Positions 46,726-55,852 of a stretch of 64,000 bases of DNA are shown piece by piece. Location: assembly GCF_019802045.1 (NCBI RefSeq), contig NZ_JAHVHU010000013.1:110438-174437 (forward strand), read 5' to 3'. Below the pieces are notes generated by a model. It ran no database searches and had not been told where the DNA came from. It was given only the letters and a program-made list of their open reading frames with translations. This stretch comes from Membranihabitans marinus (GTDB lineage: Bacteria > Bacteroidota > Bacteroidia > Chitinophagales > Saprospiraceae). The stretch's first letter is position 1. Every line of letters starts with the position of its first letter. The translations under genes were made by a program, and so were the position numbers.

Positions 46726-46880
46726 AGAAGGTGTTAATTTACATTAAAATAGTGATACGGACTGCTTTTCGACCGATCCAGGAATGCCCTAATCCGTTTA
46801 CCGGCCATATTGTGATCAATTTTTAGGGGAGATAGACCCGAAATCTCACATTAATTTTAATTCGGTGGAGAAAAAATTGT

Positions 46881-47915
46881 TTATTTTCTACGCTTTTTTT
46901 CCCATTCCCAGGCCGTTTGCATGATATCTCCAATAGAACGTGATGGTTTCCACCCCAGATATTGTTGTGCCTTTTTATTGTCTGCATATACGGCGATTAC
47001 GTCACCAGCTCTTCGTTCGCCAATGGTGTAATTGAGCTGCTTACCGGTACTTTCCTCAAAAGCTTTAATGGCTTCCAGAACGGTCACGCCGTTTCCTGTA
47101 CCTACGTTAAATACTTCGACTTGGTTTTCTGAGGATTGCTCCAACAAATATTTAAGACAAAGCGTATGTGCCCGGGCGAGATCCATGACGTGGATGTAGT
47201 CTCGTACACAACTTCCATCCCGAGTATCATAATCATCCCCGAAAACGGTCATTTTATCCCGCAATCCATAGGCCGTCTCTGTAATGACAGGAACCAGATT
47301 GGCGGGTGGATTGATCGGAGATTCGCCGATAAGGCCAGATTCGTGTGCCCCCGCGGGATTGAAGTAGCGCAGCAGGATAAATTCATACCCGGGATGGGCG
47401 ACAGTAAAATCTCGGATAATATCTTCACTCATTTGTTTGGTCCGGGCGTAAGGGGATTCGGCCTCTTTGATCGGTGTCGATTCTGTGACAGGCAGGTCTT
47501 CAGCGTTACCATAGATGGAGCACGACGATGAAAATATATGATACGGGATCTTAAAAACGGTCTGTGCCTCGAGGACATTGAGCAGACCATTGATATTGTT
47601 GTCGTAGTATTCAAGAGGTTGATCTACAGATTCTCCGACCGCTTTGAGCGCTGCAAAATGAATCAATCCATCCACCGGACTTTCCTTCTTTAAAACCTCA
47701 AATAGCGCGGTTTTATCGCGCAAATCTACTTCATAATTGATGATTTGTTTGCCGGTTACTGCTTCAATTTGATTTATAGTGTCCGCAGAAGAGTTGCTGT
47801 AATTATCAATGGAAAAGACCTCGAACCCCTCATTGATCAGATCGATGATAGTATGACTTCCAATGTATCCGCATCCACCCGTAACTACTATTTTCTTGCT
47901 TTTGAGTTGATTCAT
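46881..47915 (-). CDS. galE: UDP-glucose 4-epimerase
   Basis: Interconverts UDP-glucose and UDP-galactose for exopolysaccharide and cell-surface glycans. 344 aa extended SDR: NAD site VTGGCGYIGSHT, catalytic SSSCSIYGN and YARTK (Tyr-x-x-x-Lys) and the substrate-binding RYFNPAGAHESG. The start at 47915 (MNQLKSKKIVVTGG) fits; an in-frame upstream ATG at 47966 adds 17 residues. It is monocistronic; no gal operon is nearby. Confidence 0.95.
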   Translation of the reverse strand: MNQLKSKKIVVTGGCGYIGSHTIIDLINEGFEVFSIDNYSNSSADTINQIEAVTGKQIINYEVDLRDKTALFEVLKKESPVDGLIHFAALKAVGESVDQPLEYYDNNINGLLNVLEAQTVFKIPYHIFSSSCSIYGNAEDLPVTESTPIKEAESPYARTKQMSEDIIRDFTVAHPGYEFILLRYFNPAGAHESGLIGESPINPPANLVPVITETAYGLRDKMTVFGDDYDTRDGSCVRDYIHVMDLARAHTLCLKYLLEQSSENQVEVFNVGTGNGVTVLEAIKAFEESTGKQLNYTIGERRAGDVIAVYADNKKAQQYLGWKPSRSIGDIMQTAWEWEKKRRK

Positions 47916-48337
47916 TTTTTTTATTCTTTGTAATTCAAAGGGGACAATATAAGACTTATCCTGCAAAATTCAGGGCATTTGATTTACCTACCAGGCGTTG
48001 TATAATTTTTTAATGGAAGTTAGCCAGGTGCAGTTGTAAAGAATGACTGAATAAAGACGGAATGAAATGCAACCCAAAGACGGTCCATTGACTTATTGAA
48101 AATGTGCGCATGCCGCCCAGGTCGACTAAGGGTAAAAAGTGATATAGTCACCTGCACGAGTCAGCGTACGGTTACCAGTAAAGATGGTTTAAAATATTAA
48201 GAATGTTGGACAGCCCTGGATACCCACTCACCCTCCGGTGGAGGCCTCCAGAGATTTTTAATGATACCAGTAATCAACACCCAAATTACCTGTTCCAAAG
48301 TGGGTAGGCAGGAATGAGAAGCGTTCTATTCGTTACC
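47916..48337. other. Intergenic region before the DUF4249 gene
   Basis: No gene. A CCTCC-GGT-GGAGG palindrome (48232-48244) stands about 90 bp after the convergent DUF4249 stop. Confidence 0.5.
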
Positions 48338-49192
48338 TCACTCCGCGATCTTAGTGAAGATCTCGCTTTGGTTGATTCCTGTAAAAATACCAATAACCCG
48401 ATCCGAACCTCTGATATTTCCTGCGATGGATCCAGGTTGGCCAAATGGATTCGAATTGGCATTGATACTGCCGGTAACACTTTGATAAAAATCAAAATAT
48501 TCCTCCCGGATGTGGCTCACCCGACTGATGAGTGTGTCCCCCATCTTAAATTCGTAGCCAGAACCAAAGGCGAGTTTCCCGCTGCGAAGTGTTGAATTGT
48601 CAACCATGAAATCCTGAATGATTTTGATCCTGTTGTCCCGAATTCGCAGGAGTTGACGTCTGAAGTATTCGGTCTTTGAGGAGTCAGTATGGATAAAGGA
48701 TACTTCACGCATCTTCATGTCCTGATTTTTCTCGAGACGCAAACTGTCTATGAGGCGTTTCTCGGGAATGCTCGTCTCAGACCAGACCTGGTCCCCTGAT
48801 GGGAAACTGAGGAACAACTTGATCCGATCTTTTTCTTTGAGATTTAGTTTGTCATGAACTACGTAATTGTATACTGTAGTTGTTCCCGGAACGATTTGTA
48901 TCTCGTTAATCAATGGATGTCTTTGATCATTGATCTCTACGTACCCGTCAGCATCTTGCACAAAAATATCGATTAATTGATCCTGACTTAGTTGATTGGA
49001 ATCAAACACTTCAAAAAAGCCATAGCTTTTTGTGACTAATACGCCCAATTTTTGGCCCGGAGACAAATATGATTCGATCACATACCCGTTCTCAAATTCA
49101 GGTATGTCAATTTGAATCTCTTTGTCAAGATTACAACTTCCTATAAGTTGAAGCAGACAGAACGACAGAAATATGCTTTGGATAAATTTCAT
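48338..49192 (-). CDS. DUF4249 family lipoprotein
   Basis: 284 aa. Lipobox LIGSC with lipidation Cys at residue 20, so it should sit at the outer membrane. The body is beta-rich (GYVIESYLSPGQKLGVLVTKSYGFFEVFDSNQL, VYNYVVHDKLNLKEKDRIKLFLSFPSG). DUF4249 proteins occur next to TonB-dependent receptors as a surface partner, though the ligand is usually unknown. The TonB gene ends 3 bp upstream (49196) on the same strand, so the two are translationally coupled. Confidence 0.85.
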   Translation of the reverse strand: MKFIQSIFLSFCLLQLIGSCNLDKEIQIDIPEFENGYVIESYLSPGQKLGVLVTKSYGFFEVFDSNQLSQDQLIDIFVQDADGYVEINDQRHPLINEIQIVPGTTTVYNYVVHDKLNLKEKDRIKLFLSFPSGDQVWSETSIPEKRLIDSLRLEKNQDMKMREVSFIHTDSSKTEYFRRQLLRIRDNRIKIIQDFMVDNSTLRSGKLAFGSGYEFKMGDTLISRVSHIREEYFDFYQSVTGSINANSNPFGQPGSIAGNIRGSDRVIGIFTGINQSEIFTKIAE

Positions 49193-49195
49193 CAG

Positions 49196-51526
49196 TTAAA
49201 ATTTAAAATTCCAGCTTAGGCTGGGTATCAGCGGAAATAAAGAAACCTGCCTGGCCGTCACCTTTATGGGCACCTCAAGATCATTCGTACCTTCCAGCAG
49301 ACTTTTTAGTTCAGAATCCAGATAAAGAAAATAGGGGTTTCGGCGATTATACAGGTTGTAAAAACTGATATTGAGGTTATGTTTTCCCCAGCTGCTTTCC
49401 CAGGATCTGATCACTGACACATCCAGACGATGGTACCCGGGAATGGTGATGGTGTTGCGTTTTCCGTACAGGGGGACCATGGGAAAACTATTGTACGAAT
49501 CAATGTCCTGTAGGGAGAATCGCCCCCCTGGAAGCCAGGCTTTATCGCCGGAACCATACACGAAGGTCCCTGATATCGTCCATTTATTATTGAGTTTATA
49601 AGTTGATACAGCACTAAAATCATGCCGACGGTCAAACTGCGGAGAAAAATAATCACCTCCTTCTATGTCCGCGAAATTTCCTCGGCGTACCCAGGCCAAA
49701 GTATAGCCCAGCCAACCCCTCCAATCGCCAACTTGTTTTTCGATTCCGACCTCTGTCCCGTAGGCATATCCGTCACCAAATGTGAATTCCTGTTCCAGAT
49801 TTGCATTGGCAAATATTTGAGCATGATTTTTTAGTTCGATCTGATTTTGAAAAGTTTTGTAATAGTATTCATGGGTGAGCAGGTACGACGAACTCAGCAG
49901 GTAATTTAATCCGATCACAAATTGATCGGACTTTTGGGGCTTTATTTGTTCAGTGGTGGGATACCAGATATCGGTTGGTAACGAAATACCATTGTTGGCG
50001 ATCAGATGTACGTACTGATTCATTCTGGCATAGGATGACTTTAGATTAATACGCTCATTGAGCGAAACATTGATGCCAAATCGTGGCTCCAGGTTGTGGT
50101 AGAAATTATCCGTACCTGTGAACCCTGAATATCGAAATCCCAGATTCAATTTGATGTGGTCCAGGAGCGCAAATTGGTCACTGACGAATGCGGCGAACTC
50201 ATTTCCTTTGGGGCTGCTTCCTGCGGAAAATGCTATATTGTCCGTCGTACTGCCGGCTTTAAAGCGACCTACATTAAATTTGTGGTTAATCCACTGTGCA
50301 CCAGCGTGTAAATAATGGCCCGCAAGATGGTCGATAAACAGGTTCCATCGTATGCCCCGATCGCTGATGTCCGAGCCGAGATTAAAATCGAACTCTCCGG
50401 CTTGATTGAGGATGCTGTATTTATAATTGGTCCCAAATAGTGCAGCATTCATATAAATCCGATCAGAAAATCCGTGCGTCCACTGTAAGGATACCGCTCG
50501 GTTACCCCACTCAAAATCAAATTTAAAAAGGTCATTGGTAAAACCAAATATATCTGCGCCCTGATAACCGCTCAGCGTTATTTCATCTCTGTCGGAAATT
50601 TGAAAAGATAGCTTTGCGTTGAGATCATAAAACCGGTATCGGGGAATCGGTGTGATATCTGGTTTCCCGTCTCTAAATTGATTGACCATCTCGGTAAAAA
50701 GATCGGCATAGGTTCGTCGTCCTGATACCAGAAAGCTGACTTTATCCTTGATGACCGGACCCTCCAGGGTGAGTCTCGAACTGATGAGTCCTATACCTCC
50801 GGATCCGTTTAGTTTTCCTGAATCGGGTGTTTTTGACTGTACATCGATGACAGAGGATAATCGGCCGCCATAAGCCGCCGGAAACCCACCTTTGAACACA
50901 TCTACCGAACTCAGGGCATCATTGTTGAAGGTACTAAAGAAACCGAATAAGTGACTTGGGTTGTATATATTTACTCCGTCAAACAATACCAGGTTTTGAT
51001 CTCCACTGCCACCCCGGACGAATAAGTTTGAGCTCCCTTCGGTACCAGAAGAAATCCCTGGTTTTAACTGAAGTGTCTTGATAATATCTATTTCACCGAA
51101 CAGGGCAGGTAGGACCTCTGCATCGCGAGCTTCCAACGATTCAGTGCTGGTGTAGGCGCTGTTGAATTTTTCCTGTAAAGAATTTGATCGGACCACGATC
51201 TCAGACAACTTTTCATTTTTCGGAGATAGTAGCACATGTACTGTACCGAGGGAGTCATTATGGTGAAGAGTGATCGTTTTATTTGTATAGCCAACATAGG
51301 AAAAGCGTAGGGTCAGTGGGAACTTTTTTTTCAGATCGATAGAAAACTGACCATTGGACCTGGTGTATGTGCCGGTTCCAGTCTCCTTCACATACACTGA
51401 AACCGCTTCCATCGGCTCGTTGGACAACGAGTCTCTGACGGATCCTGTCAGTTTATTTTCACTTTGTCCGTGCAGAAAAACGGTCGTAGTGAGAAATATC
51501 AACAGGATGAAAATAAGTCTGGTCAT
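49196..51526 (-). CDS. TonB-dependent receptor with carboxypeptidase-like regulatory domain
   Basis: 776 aa outer-membrane receptor. Signal peptide (residues 1-20), then a CarboxypepD_reg-like beta-sandwich (about 24-105, LTGSVRDSLSNEPMEAVSVYV), then the plug (about 115-225, DIIKTLQLKPGISSGTEGSSNLFVRGGSGDQNLVLFDGVNIYNP) and a barrel to the C-terminus. The start at 51526 gives a proper signal peptide; the upstream ATG at 51550 adds 8 residues. Located directly before the DUF4249 gene. Ligand is unknown; a protease-processed peptide or a metal complex is possible. Confidence 0.9.
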   Translation of the reverse strand: MTRLIFILLIFLTTTVFLHGQSENKLTGSVRDSLSNEPMEAVSVYVKETGTGTYTRSNGQFSIDLKKKFPLTLRFSYVGYTNKTITLHHNDSLGTVHVLLSPKNEKLSEIVVRSNSLQEKFNSAYTSTESLEARDAEVLPALFGEIDIIKTLQLKPGISSGTEGSSNLFVRGGSGDQNLVLFDGVNIYNPSHLFGFFSTFNNDALSSVDVFKGGFPAAYGGRLSSVIDVQSKTPDSGKLNGSGGIGLISSRLTLEGPVIKDKVSFLVSGRRTYADLFTEMVNQFRDGKPDITPIPRYRFYDLNAKLSFQISDRDEITLSGYQGADIFGFTNDLFKFDFEWGNRAVSLQWTHGFSDRIYMNAALFGTNYKYSILNQAGEFDFNLGSDISDRGIRWNLFIDHLAGHYLHAGAQWINHKFNVGRFKAGSTTDNIAFSAGSSPKGNEFAAFVSDQFALLDHIKLNLGFRYSGFTGTDNFYHNLEPRFGINVSLNERINLKSSYARMNQYVHLIANNGISLPTDIWYPTTEQIKPQKSDQFVIGLNYLLSSSYLLTHEYYYKTFQNQIELKNHAQIFANANLEQEFTFGDGYAYGTEVGIEKQVGDWRGWLGYTLAWVRRGNFADIEGGDYFSPQFDRRHDFSAVSTYKLNNKWTISGTFVYGSGDKAWLPGGRFSLQDIDSYNSFPMVPLYGKRNTITIPGYHRLDVSVIRSWESSWGKHNLNISFYNLYNRRNPYFLYLDSELKSLLEGTNDLEVPIKVTARQVSLFPLIPSLSWNFKF

Positions 51527-51785
51527 GAGGTGGAGGTCTCGCTGGTGCACTGAAATAACGCTGTGTCAAAAGAATTGTTGGATCAAAGCTTGATCTTAGC
51601 ACTGAACCGTTGCCATACCAGGTGTGCGATATTGCTACATGAGAAGACGACGGGTACCCTTGATTTGTTACAAAATCCGAACTGTAAAATATAAAATTAA
51701 CGGACCTGCTAATCAAAAGCTAAAAGACGTGGTATTCCCCTCTATATGCCAAATATTTGGTATTTTTAATGCAAATATTAAAGCT

Positions 51786-52241
51786 ATGAAATGGATGTAT
51801 TGGACGTTGTTGGTATGCACAGGTGTTGTAATAAATGCATGCACCATTGAGGATCGGCTGGATCGCAAGGCTGATAAGTTGATTGGTGTATGGAAGATAG
51901 ATAAAGTGATTTATGATCGGTACGGTGCTTTGTTCAAAAAGAAAATCACGGGCGACTACAAATATGACGAGTTTGAATTTTTACCCGATCAGCGGGCGTA
52001 TTATTACGATGATGATTTAAACTTTGAATTTGAGGGAAACTGGGAAATTGTGGCTGAAAGAGGGTATGACCACGAGGGAGACCAGGAATACAACTTTTAT
52101 ATTCAAATGAATTTTTATGATCCGGTACACCAAGATGCTTTTGGGTTCTACGGATACATATCCAGGTTAACACATAAAAAGTTCCATTTTCATGCGTCCG
52201 ATGGGGGCGGTGAATTGGAATTTCGGTTTCGACGGAAGTGA
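51786..52241 (+). CDS. Lipocalin-like lipoprotein of unknown function
   Basis: 151 aa. A lipobox (VINAC, Cys at residue 19) suggests membrane attachment. The remainder (GVWKIDKVIYDRYGAL, EFEFLPDQRAYYYDDDLNFEF, YNFYIQMNFYDPV) is beta-rich and acidic, like a small lipocalin-type fold. The start at 51786 was chosen because the upstream frame carries no signal-like sequence. It is separated by 260 bp from the divergent TonB gene; a CCAAATATTTGG palindrome lies upstream (51749-51760). Confidence 0.7.
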   Translation: MKWMYWTLLVCTGVVINACTIEDRLDRKADKLIGVWKIDKVIYDRYGALFKKKITGDYKYDEFEFLPDQRAYYYDDDLNFEFEGNWEIVAERGYDHEGDQEYNFYIQMNFYDPVHQDAFGFYGYISRLTHKKFHFHASDGGGELEFRFRRK

Positions 52242-52297
52242 TCGACGTGCTTTTCTGATATCTCCATCGTTCTATTACGGTGCGATCAAGACAGGAT

Positions 52298-52423
52298 CTA
52301 TTTGGGAAGGAGCTCGAAGTTCATCTGATAGACTGAAACCATTAATATGATCAACAGAATAAAAACGATGATGACCCACATCACGAATCTTCCCTTGCTG
52401 CCTTGATTTCTTAATTCTTCCAT
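52298..52423 (-). CDS. Small membrane protein (41 aa)
   Basis: Reads MEELRNQGSKGRFVMWVII followed by VFILLIILMVSVYQMNFELLPK and stop. A short charged N-terminus and a single long hydrophobic helix. The length is below most gene-calling thresholds, but the charge pattern is that of a real small protein. It ends 57 bp from the convergent lipoprotein gene. Confidence 0.6.
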   Translation of the reverse strand: MEELRNQGSKGRFVMWVIIVFILLIILMVSVYQMNFELLPK

Positions 52424-52569
52424 AGTCGTCTGAACAATTTTTTACAAATTAAGTACTTTATAATGTAATGTACAAGACGAAGGTGGAATAAATTGAAAAT
52501 ATAAACATTACAATTATTAGTAATATGATGATATTTTTGATAATATTGCACTAGTAAATTACAAGACCC

Positions 52570-54048
52570 ATGTTAAAACAGAGCCTCACCCAAAAAATGT
52601 CGCAGAAGCTGTCTCCTCAGCAGATTCAGCTTATGAAATTGTTGCAGATACCGACATTGGCATTGGAGCAGCGGATCAAGGAAGAGCTGGAAAGCAACCC
52701 TGCACTCGAAGAAGGAGTGACTACCATAGAAGAAAAAGAATTTGAAGATCAGGATTACGATCAAAAATCAGAAGAGAGTGAAGGAGATTTTGAAGTCGAT
52801 GAATACCTCAAGGAGTTCGCAGAAGATGACCCGACCATTTATCGCAATTATTCTCGTTCCGGGGATGATGAAGATGAATTTAAGAAGCCTATCGAGGTGG
52901 TAAATAGTTATCATGATCATCTGGAAAGACAGCTGGGAATGTTGTCATTTGAATCTCCTGAAGATTATACCATAGCATTGCAGATACTGGGCAGCATTGA
53001 TGGTGATGGTTATCTGCGTCGTGATCCGTCAGCGGTGGTGGATGATCTTATGTTTACACAAAACATGATTACCTCTGAGGACAATGTATTGCGGGTGTTG
53101 AAACGAATCCAGCAATTTGATCCACCGGGTACGGGTGCTCGGAATTTGCAGGAATGCCTGGAGTTGCAATTAAGTCAAAAATTACGACGGGAGAAAGATA
53201 ACCCCGATCTTGATCTGGCATATGTAATCGTTTCCAAGCATTTTGATAAATTTTCTAAAAAGCATTTCAGTAAATTACTGACCAGCCTGGATATTTCAGA
53301 AGAAGAACTAAAAGATGCGTTTGATGAAATACTCAAGCTGAACCCGAAGCCGGCAAGTGGTTATGCACCTGAACGGAAAAGAGATTCCATGTACATCATT
53401 CCGGACTTTATCATCGAAAATAATAATGGTGAACTTGAACTGTCCTTAAATTCCAGAAATGCGCCGGATTTGCGCATTAGTGATCAGTACAGAGCCATGT
53501 TAAAGTCATATAAGACCCGGAAAAAACAAGGAAGTATCAAATCCAAGGATCGGGAGGCGGCGTTGTTTATCAAACAAAAGCTTGATTCAGCAAAGTGGTT
53601 TATCGATGCTATTTCCAAACGCCGGGATACGATGTACCGGACCATGTACGCCATCCTTCAGTTTCAGTATGATTTTTTTCTGTCCAATGATCAAAGAACG
53701 CTGAAACCTATGATCCTAAAAGATATTGCTGAAATGACCGGTCTCGATGTTTCTACCATAAGCCGGGTGGCGAACAGTAAATATGTGCAAACCGAATACG
53801 GAACCAAAAAATTGAGGGATTTCTTTTCGGAATCCATTCAAAACAGTGAAGGAGAGGAGGTGTCTACGCTGGAAGTAAAGAAAATTCTTTCCGATATTAT
53901 CGATGCAGAAAATAAGCGAAAACCCCTGAGTGATGAAAAACTTCGCAAGGCATTAATAGAAAAAGGGTATAAGATCGCCCGGCGAACGATTGCAAAATAC
54001 CGGGATCAACTGAGTATTCCGGTCGCTCGACTTCGCAAGGAGTTGTAG
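52570..54048 (+). CDS. rpoN: RNA polymerase sigma-54 factor
   Basis: 492 aa. Region I is the Gln/Leu-rich activator-interacting start (LKQSLTQKMSQKLSPQQIQLMK), followed by an acidic linker, the core-binding region, and the DNA-binding part. The RpoN box at the C-terminus is ARRTIAKYRDQLSIPVARLR. Sigma-54 needs AAA+ activators, none of which is encoded in this window. Monocistronic, flanked by repeat-rich gaps. Confidence 0.95.
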   Translation: MLKQSLTQKMSQKLSPQQIQLMKLLQIPTLALEQRIKEELESNPALEEGVTTIEEKEFEDQDYDQKSEESEGDFEVDEYLKEFAEDDPTIYRNYSRSGDDEDEFKKPIEVVNSYHDHLERQLGMLSFESPEDYTIALQILGSIDGDGYLRRDPSAVVDDLMFTQNMITSEDNVLRVLKRIQQFDPPGTGARNLQECLELQLSQKLRREKDNPDLDLAYVIVSKHFDKFSKKHFSKLLTSLDISEEELKDAFDEILKLNPKPASGYAPERKRDSMYIIPDFIIENNNGELELSLNSRNAPDLRISDQYRAMLKSYKTRKKQGSIKSKDREAALFIKQKLDSAKWFIDAISKRRDTMYRTMYAILQFQYDFFLSNDQRTLKPMILKDIAEMTGLDVSTISRVANSKYVQTEYGTKKLRDFFSESIQNSEGEEVSTLEVKKILSDIIDAENKRKPLSDEKLRKALIEKGYKIARRTIAKYRDQLSIPVARLRKEL

Positions 54049-54515
54049 TGGTAGGCCCATTAGGCCTTAGGTCTTAGTCCGTAGATCTTAGATCGTAGTA
54101 CGTCGACCGTAGTATGTAGAACATCGTTCATAGTCCTTAGTTTGATGGTCTTCTTGTTTAACTCCGATTTTATTCGGTCAAACCTAAGATCTGAATAAAG
54201 CTAAATTCATGAATTTATGCCATAGGCCGTAGTTTGTAGACCATAGACCGTAGACCTTAGTCTTTGGTTCGGTGGTGAATGGACTTGGGTAATCTTACTC
54301 CCAATGAAAAATCATGGATAAAAAGATATTCTCTTCAAATATTGCCCGGCGGTTCGGGGTTGCATAAGTACTCAGGCTGTTTTTTTGGTTTGCTCACCAC
54401 TTTGATCGGACTCGGGAACGACTGATTTAAAAAGATTAAAACTTAACATTAATAATTTCTCACCCCCGCAATCTTTTTATCGGTCTTCACTGGAGCTGCG
54501 AAGAACACTTTAACC
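54049..54515. other. Gap of degenerate GTAG/TTAG-type repeats
   Basis: Loosely repeated short words (for example CTTAGTCCGTAGATCTTAGATCG, 54070 on) occur at 54060-54130 and 54225-54275. A perfect 16-bp palindrome TAAATTCATGAATTTA is at 54202-54217. No gene. Confidence 0.65.
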
Positions 54516-55631
54516 CTAATTTGGGGAACTGCCAGTAGGTTTGCCTGGGTCGTCATTGTTCTCGATCAGTCCCAGACGTCGTGCCCGCTCTTTCCACTTT
54601 TTACGAGCCAGAATTTGCATGTCTTCTGTATCGTCCATTTCGTCTACAATTTCCAGACCAAGGAGTGTTTCCATAATGTCTTCCATGGTCACTATCCCAG
54701 CCATCCCGCCATAATCATCATGGACCATGACAATTTGCTGTTGGTTGTTCATCATATTTTCAAAAAGATCCGGTACGGGTACCTCTTCTGAAACATTTGG
54801 CAATGGACGAGCGATGGAGCTCAGGAGCTGGTCTCCCTTTTCATTTATAATTTGTGATAGAACCTGGTCTTTCAGAATAAATCCTGACACCTGATCGACA
54901 TTTTCTGAAAATACCGGAATACGAGAAAACCGGAGATCGGGATTTTGATCATGGAACTCCTGGATGGTCATCGTCTCATCTGCAGCCTTTACGACGGTAC
55001 GGGGGGTCATGATGTCTTCTGCATGGATCTTCCGAAATTTCAGAAGATTCTTAATAATCTTGTGTTCATTCTGTTCGATGACCCCTTCTTTGGCACCCAT
55101 ATCAGCGATGGCTGAGATATCGGTCCGGCTAAGTACGCTTTCGCTTTTATCCTTTTTGATGAGGGAAGTGATGTACTGACTCAACCAAACCAGCGGGTAG
55201 AGCGCATAAATAAGAATATGTAGTGAACGAACGGTAAACCCGGAGAGTTTTTTCCAGTACCCGGCACCGATTGTTTTGGGTATAATCTCTGAAATAATCA
55301 AAATTGCTAATGTCATGATAGCGGCTACGATCCCCTCTGCATTGGTATTGATGCCCAGAATATTGATGTAATTGTCGCCCCATATCTTTGCAGACTGGGA
55401 TCCCACGCCAATGGCGCCCACTGTATGTGAAAAGGTATTAAGGGTCAGTATGGCTGAAAGGGGCTTGTCGATGTTTTTCTTAAACTCCTGCAACTTAAGG
55501 CCTACCCAGGACTTTTCCTGTGCTTTTATTTCGACAAAAGAAGGACTGACGCTGAGTAATGTCGCCTCCCATAAGCTACATAAAAAAGAAAGAAGGATCG
55601 AGAAAGCGAAATAGAAAATCAATAAACCCAT
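54516..55631 (-). CDS. CNNM/CorC-like transmembrane protein with paired CBS domains
   Basis: 371 aa. The N-terminal DUF21 part has four hydrophobic segments (residues about 1-165), then CBS domains (about 185-320: AEDIMTPRTVV, FSRIPVFSENVDQVSGFI, DDYGGMAGIVTMEDIMETLLG). The family handles divalent cations, usually Mg2+ or Co2+, and relates to TlyC/CorC. The start at 55631 (MGLLIFYF) begins with the first helix; an upstream in-frame ATG at 55679 adds 16 residues. Confidence 0.88.
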   Translation of the reverse strand: MGLLIFYFAFSILLSFLCSLWEATLLSVSPSFVEIKAQEKSWVGLKLQEFKKNIDKPLSAILTLNTFSHTVGAIGVGSQSAKIWGDNYINILGINTNAEGIVAAIMTLAILIISEIIPKTIGAGYWKKLSGFTVRSLHILIYALYPLVWLSQYITSLIKKDKSESVLSRTDISAIADMGAKEGVIEQNEHKIIKNLLKFRKIHAEDIMTPRTVVKAADETMTIQEFHDQNPDLRFSRIPVFSENVDQVSGFILKDQVLSQIINEKGDQLLSSIARPLPNVSEEVPVPDLFENMMNNQQQIVMVHDDYGGMAGIVTMEDIMETLLGLEIVDEMDDTEDMQILARKKWKERARRLGLIENNDDPGKPTGSSPN

Positions 55632-55754
55632 TGATTGATATGGTTGTGTGCGATGTTTTTCCAACAAATTGGATTGCAAATATATTGCTTTTATCTTTTA
55701 AGCGGTGGTTTTCAGATAAAAGAAAATATTGATTTCTCCAGAGAGTGGATTATT

Positions 55755-55786
55755 TTTGCATTATTGAGTTTATATTCATACCTTTG
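55755..55786 (+). promoter_or_regulatory. Promoter of rpsA
   Basis: TTTG at 55755-55758 and TACCTTTG at 55779-55786 are separated by 20 bp, a very good match to the Bacteroidota -33/-7 promoter (TTTG and TAnnTTTG). It is 67 bp upstream of the start codon. Confidence 0.85.
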
Positions 55787-55852
55787 CGCTCCAAAATTTA
55801 ATTTCTTTAACAACTTTCGGTAAAATCTGCCGGAATACAAAACCAATCTTCA

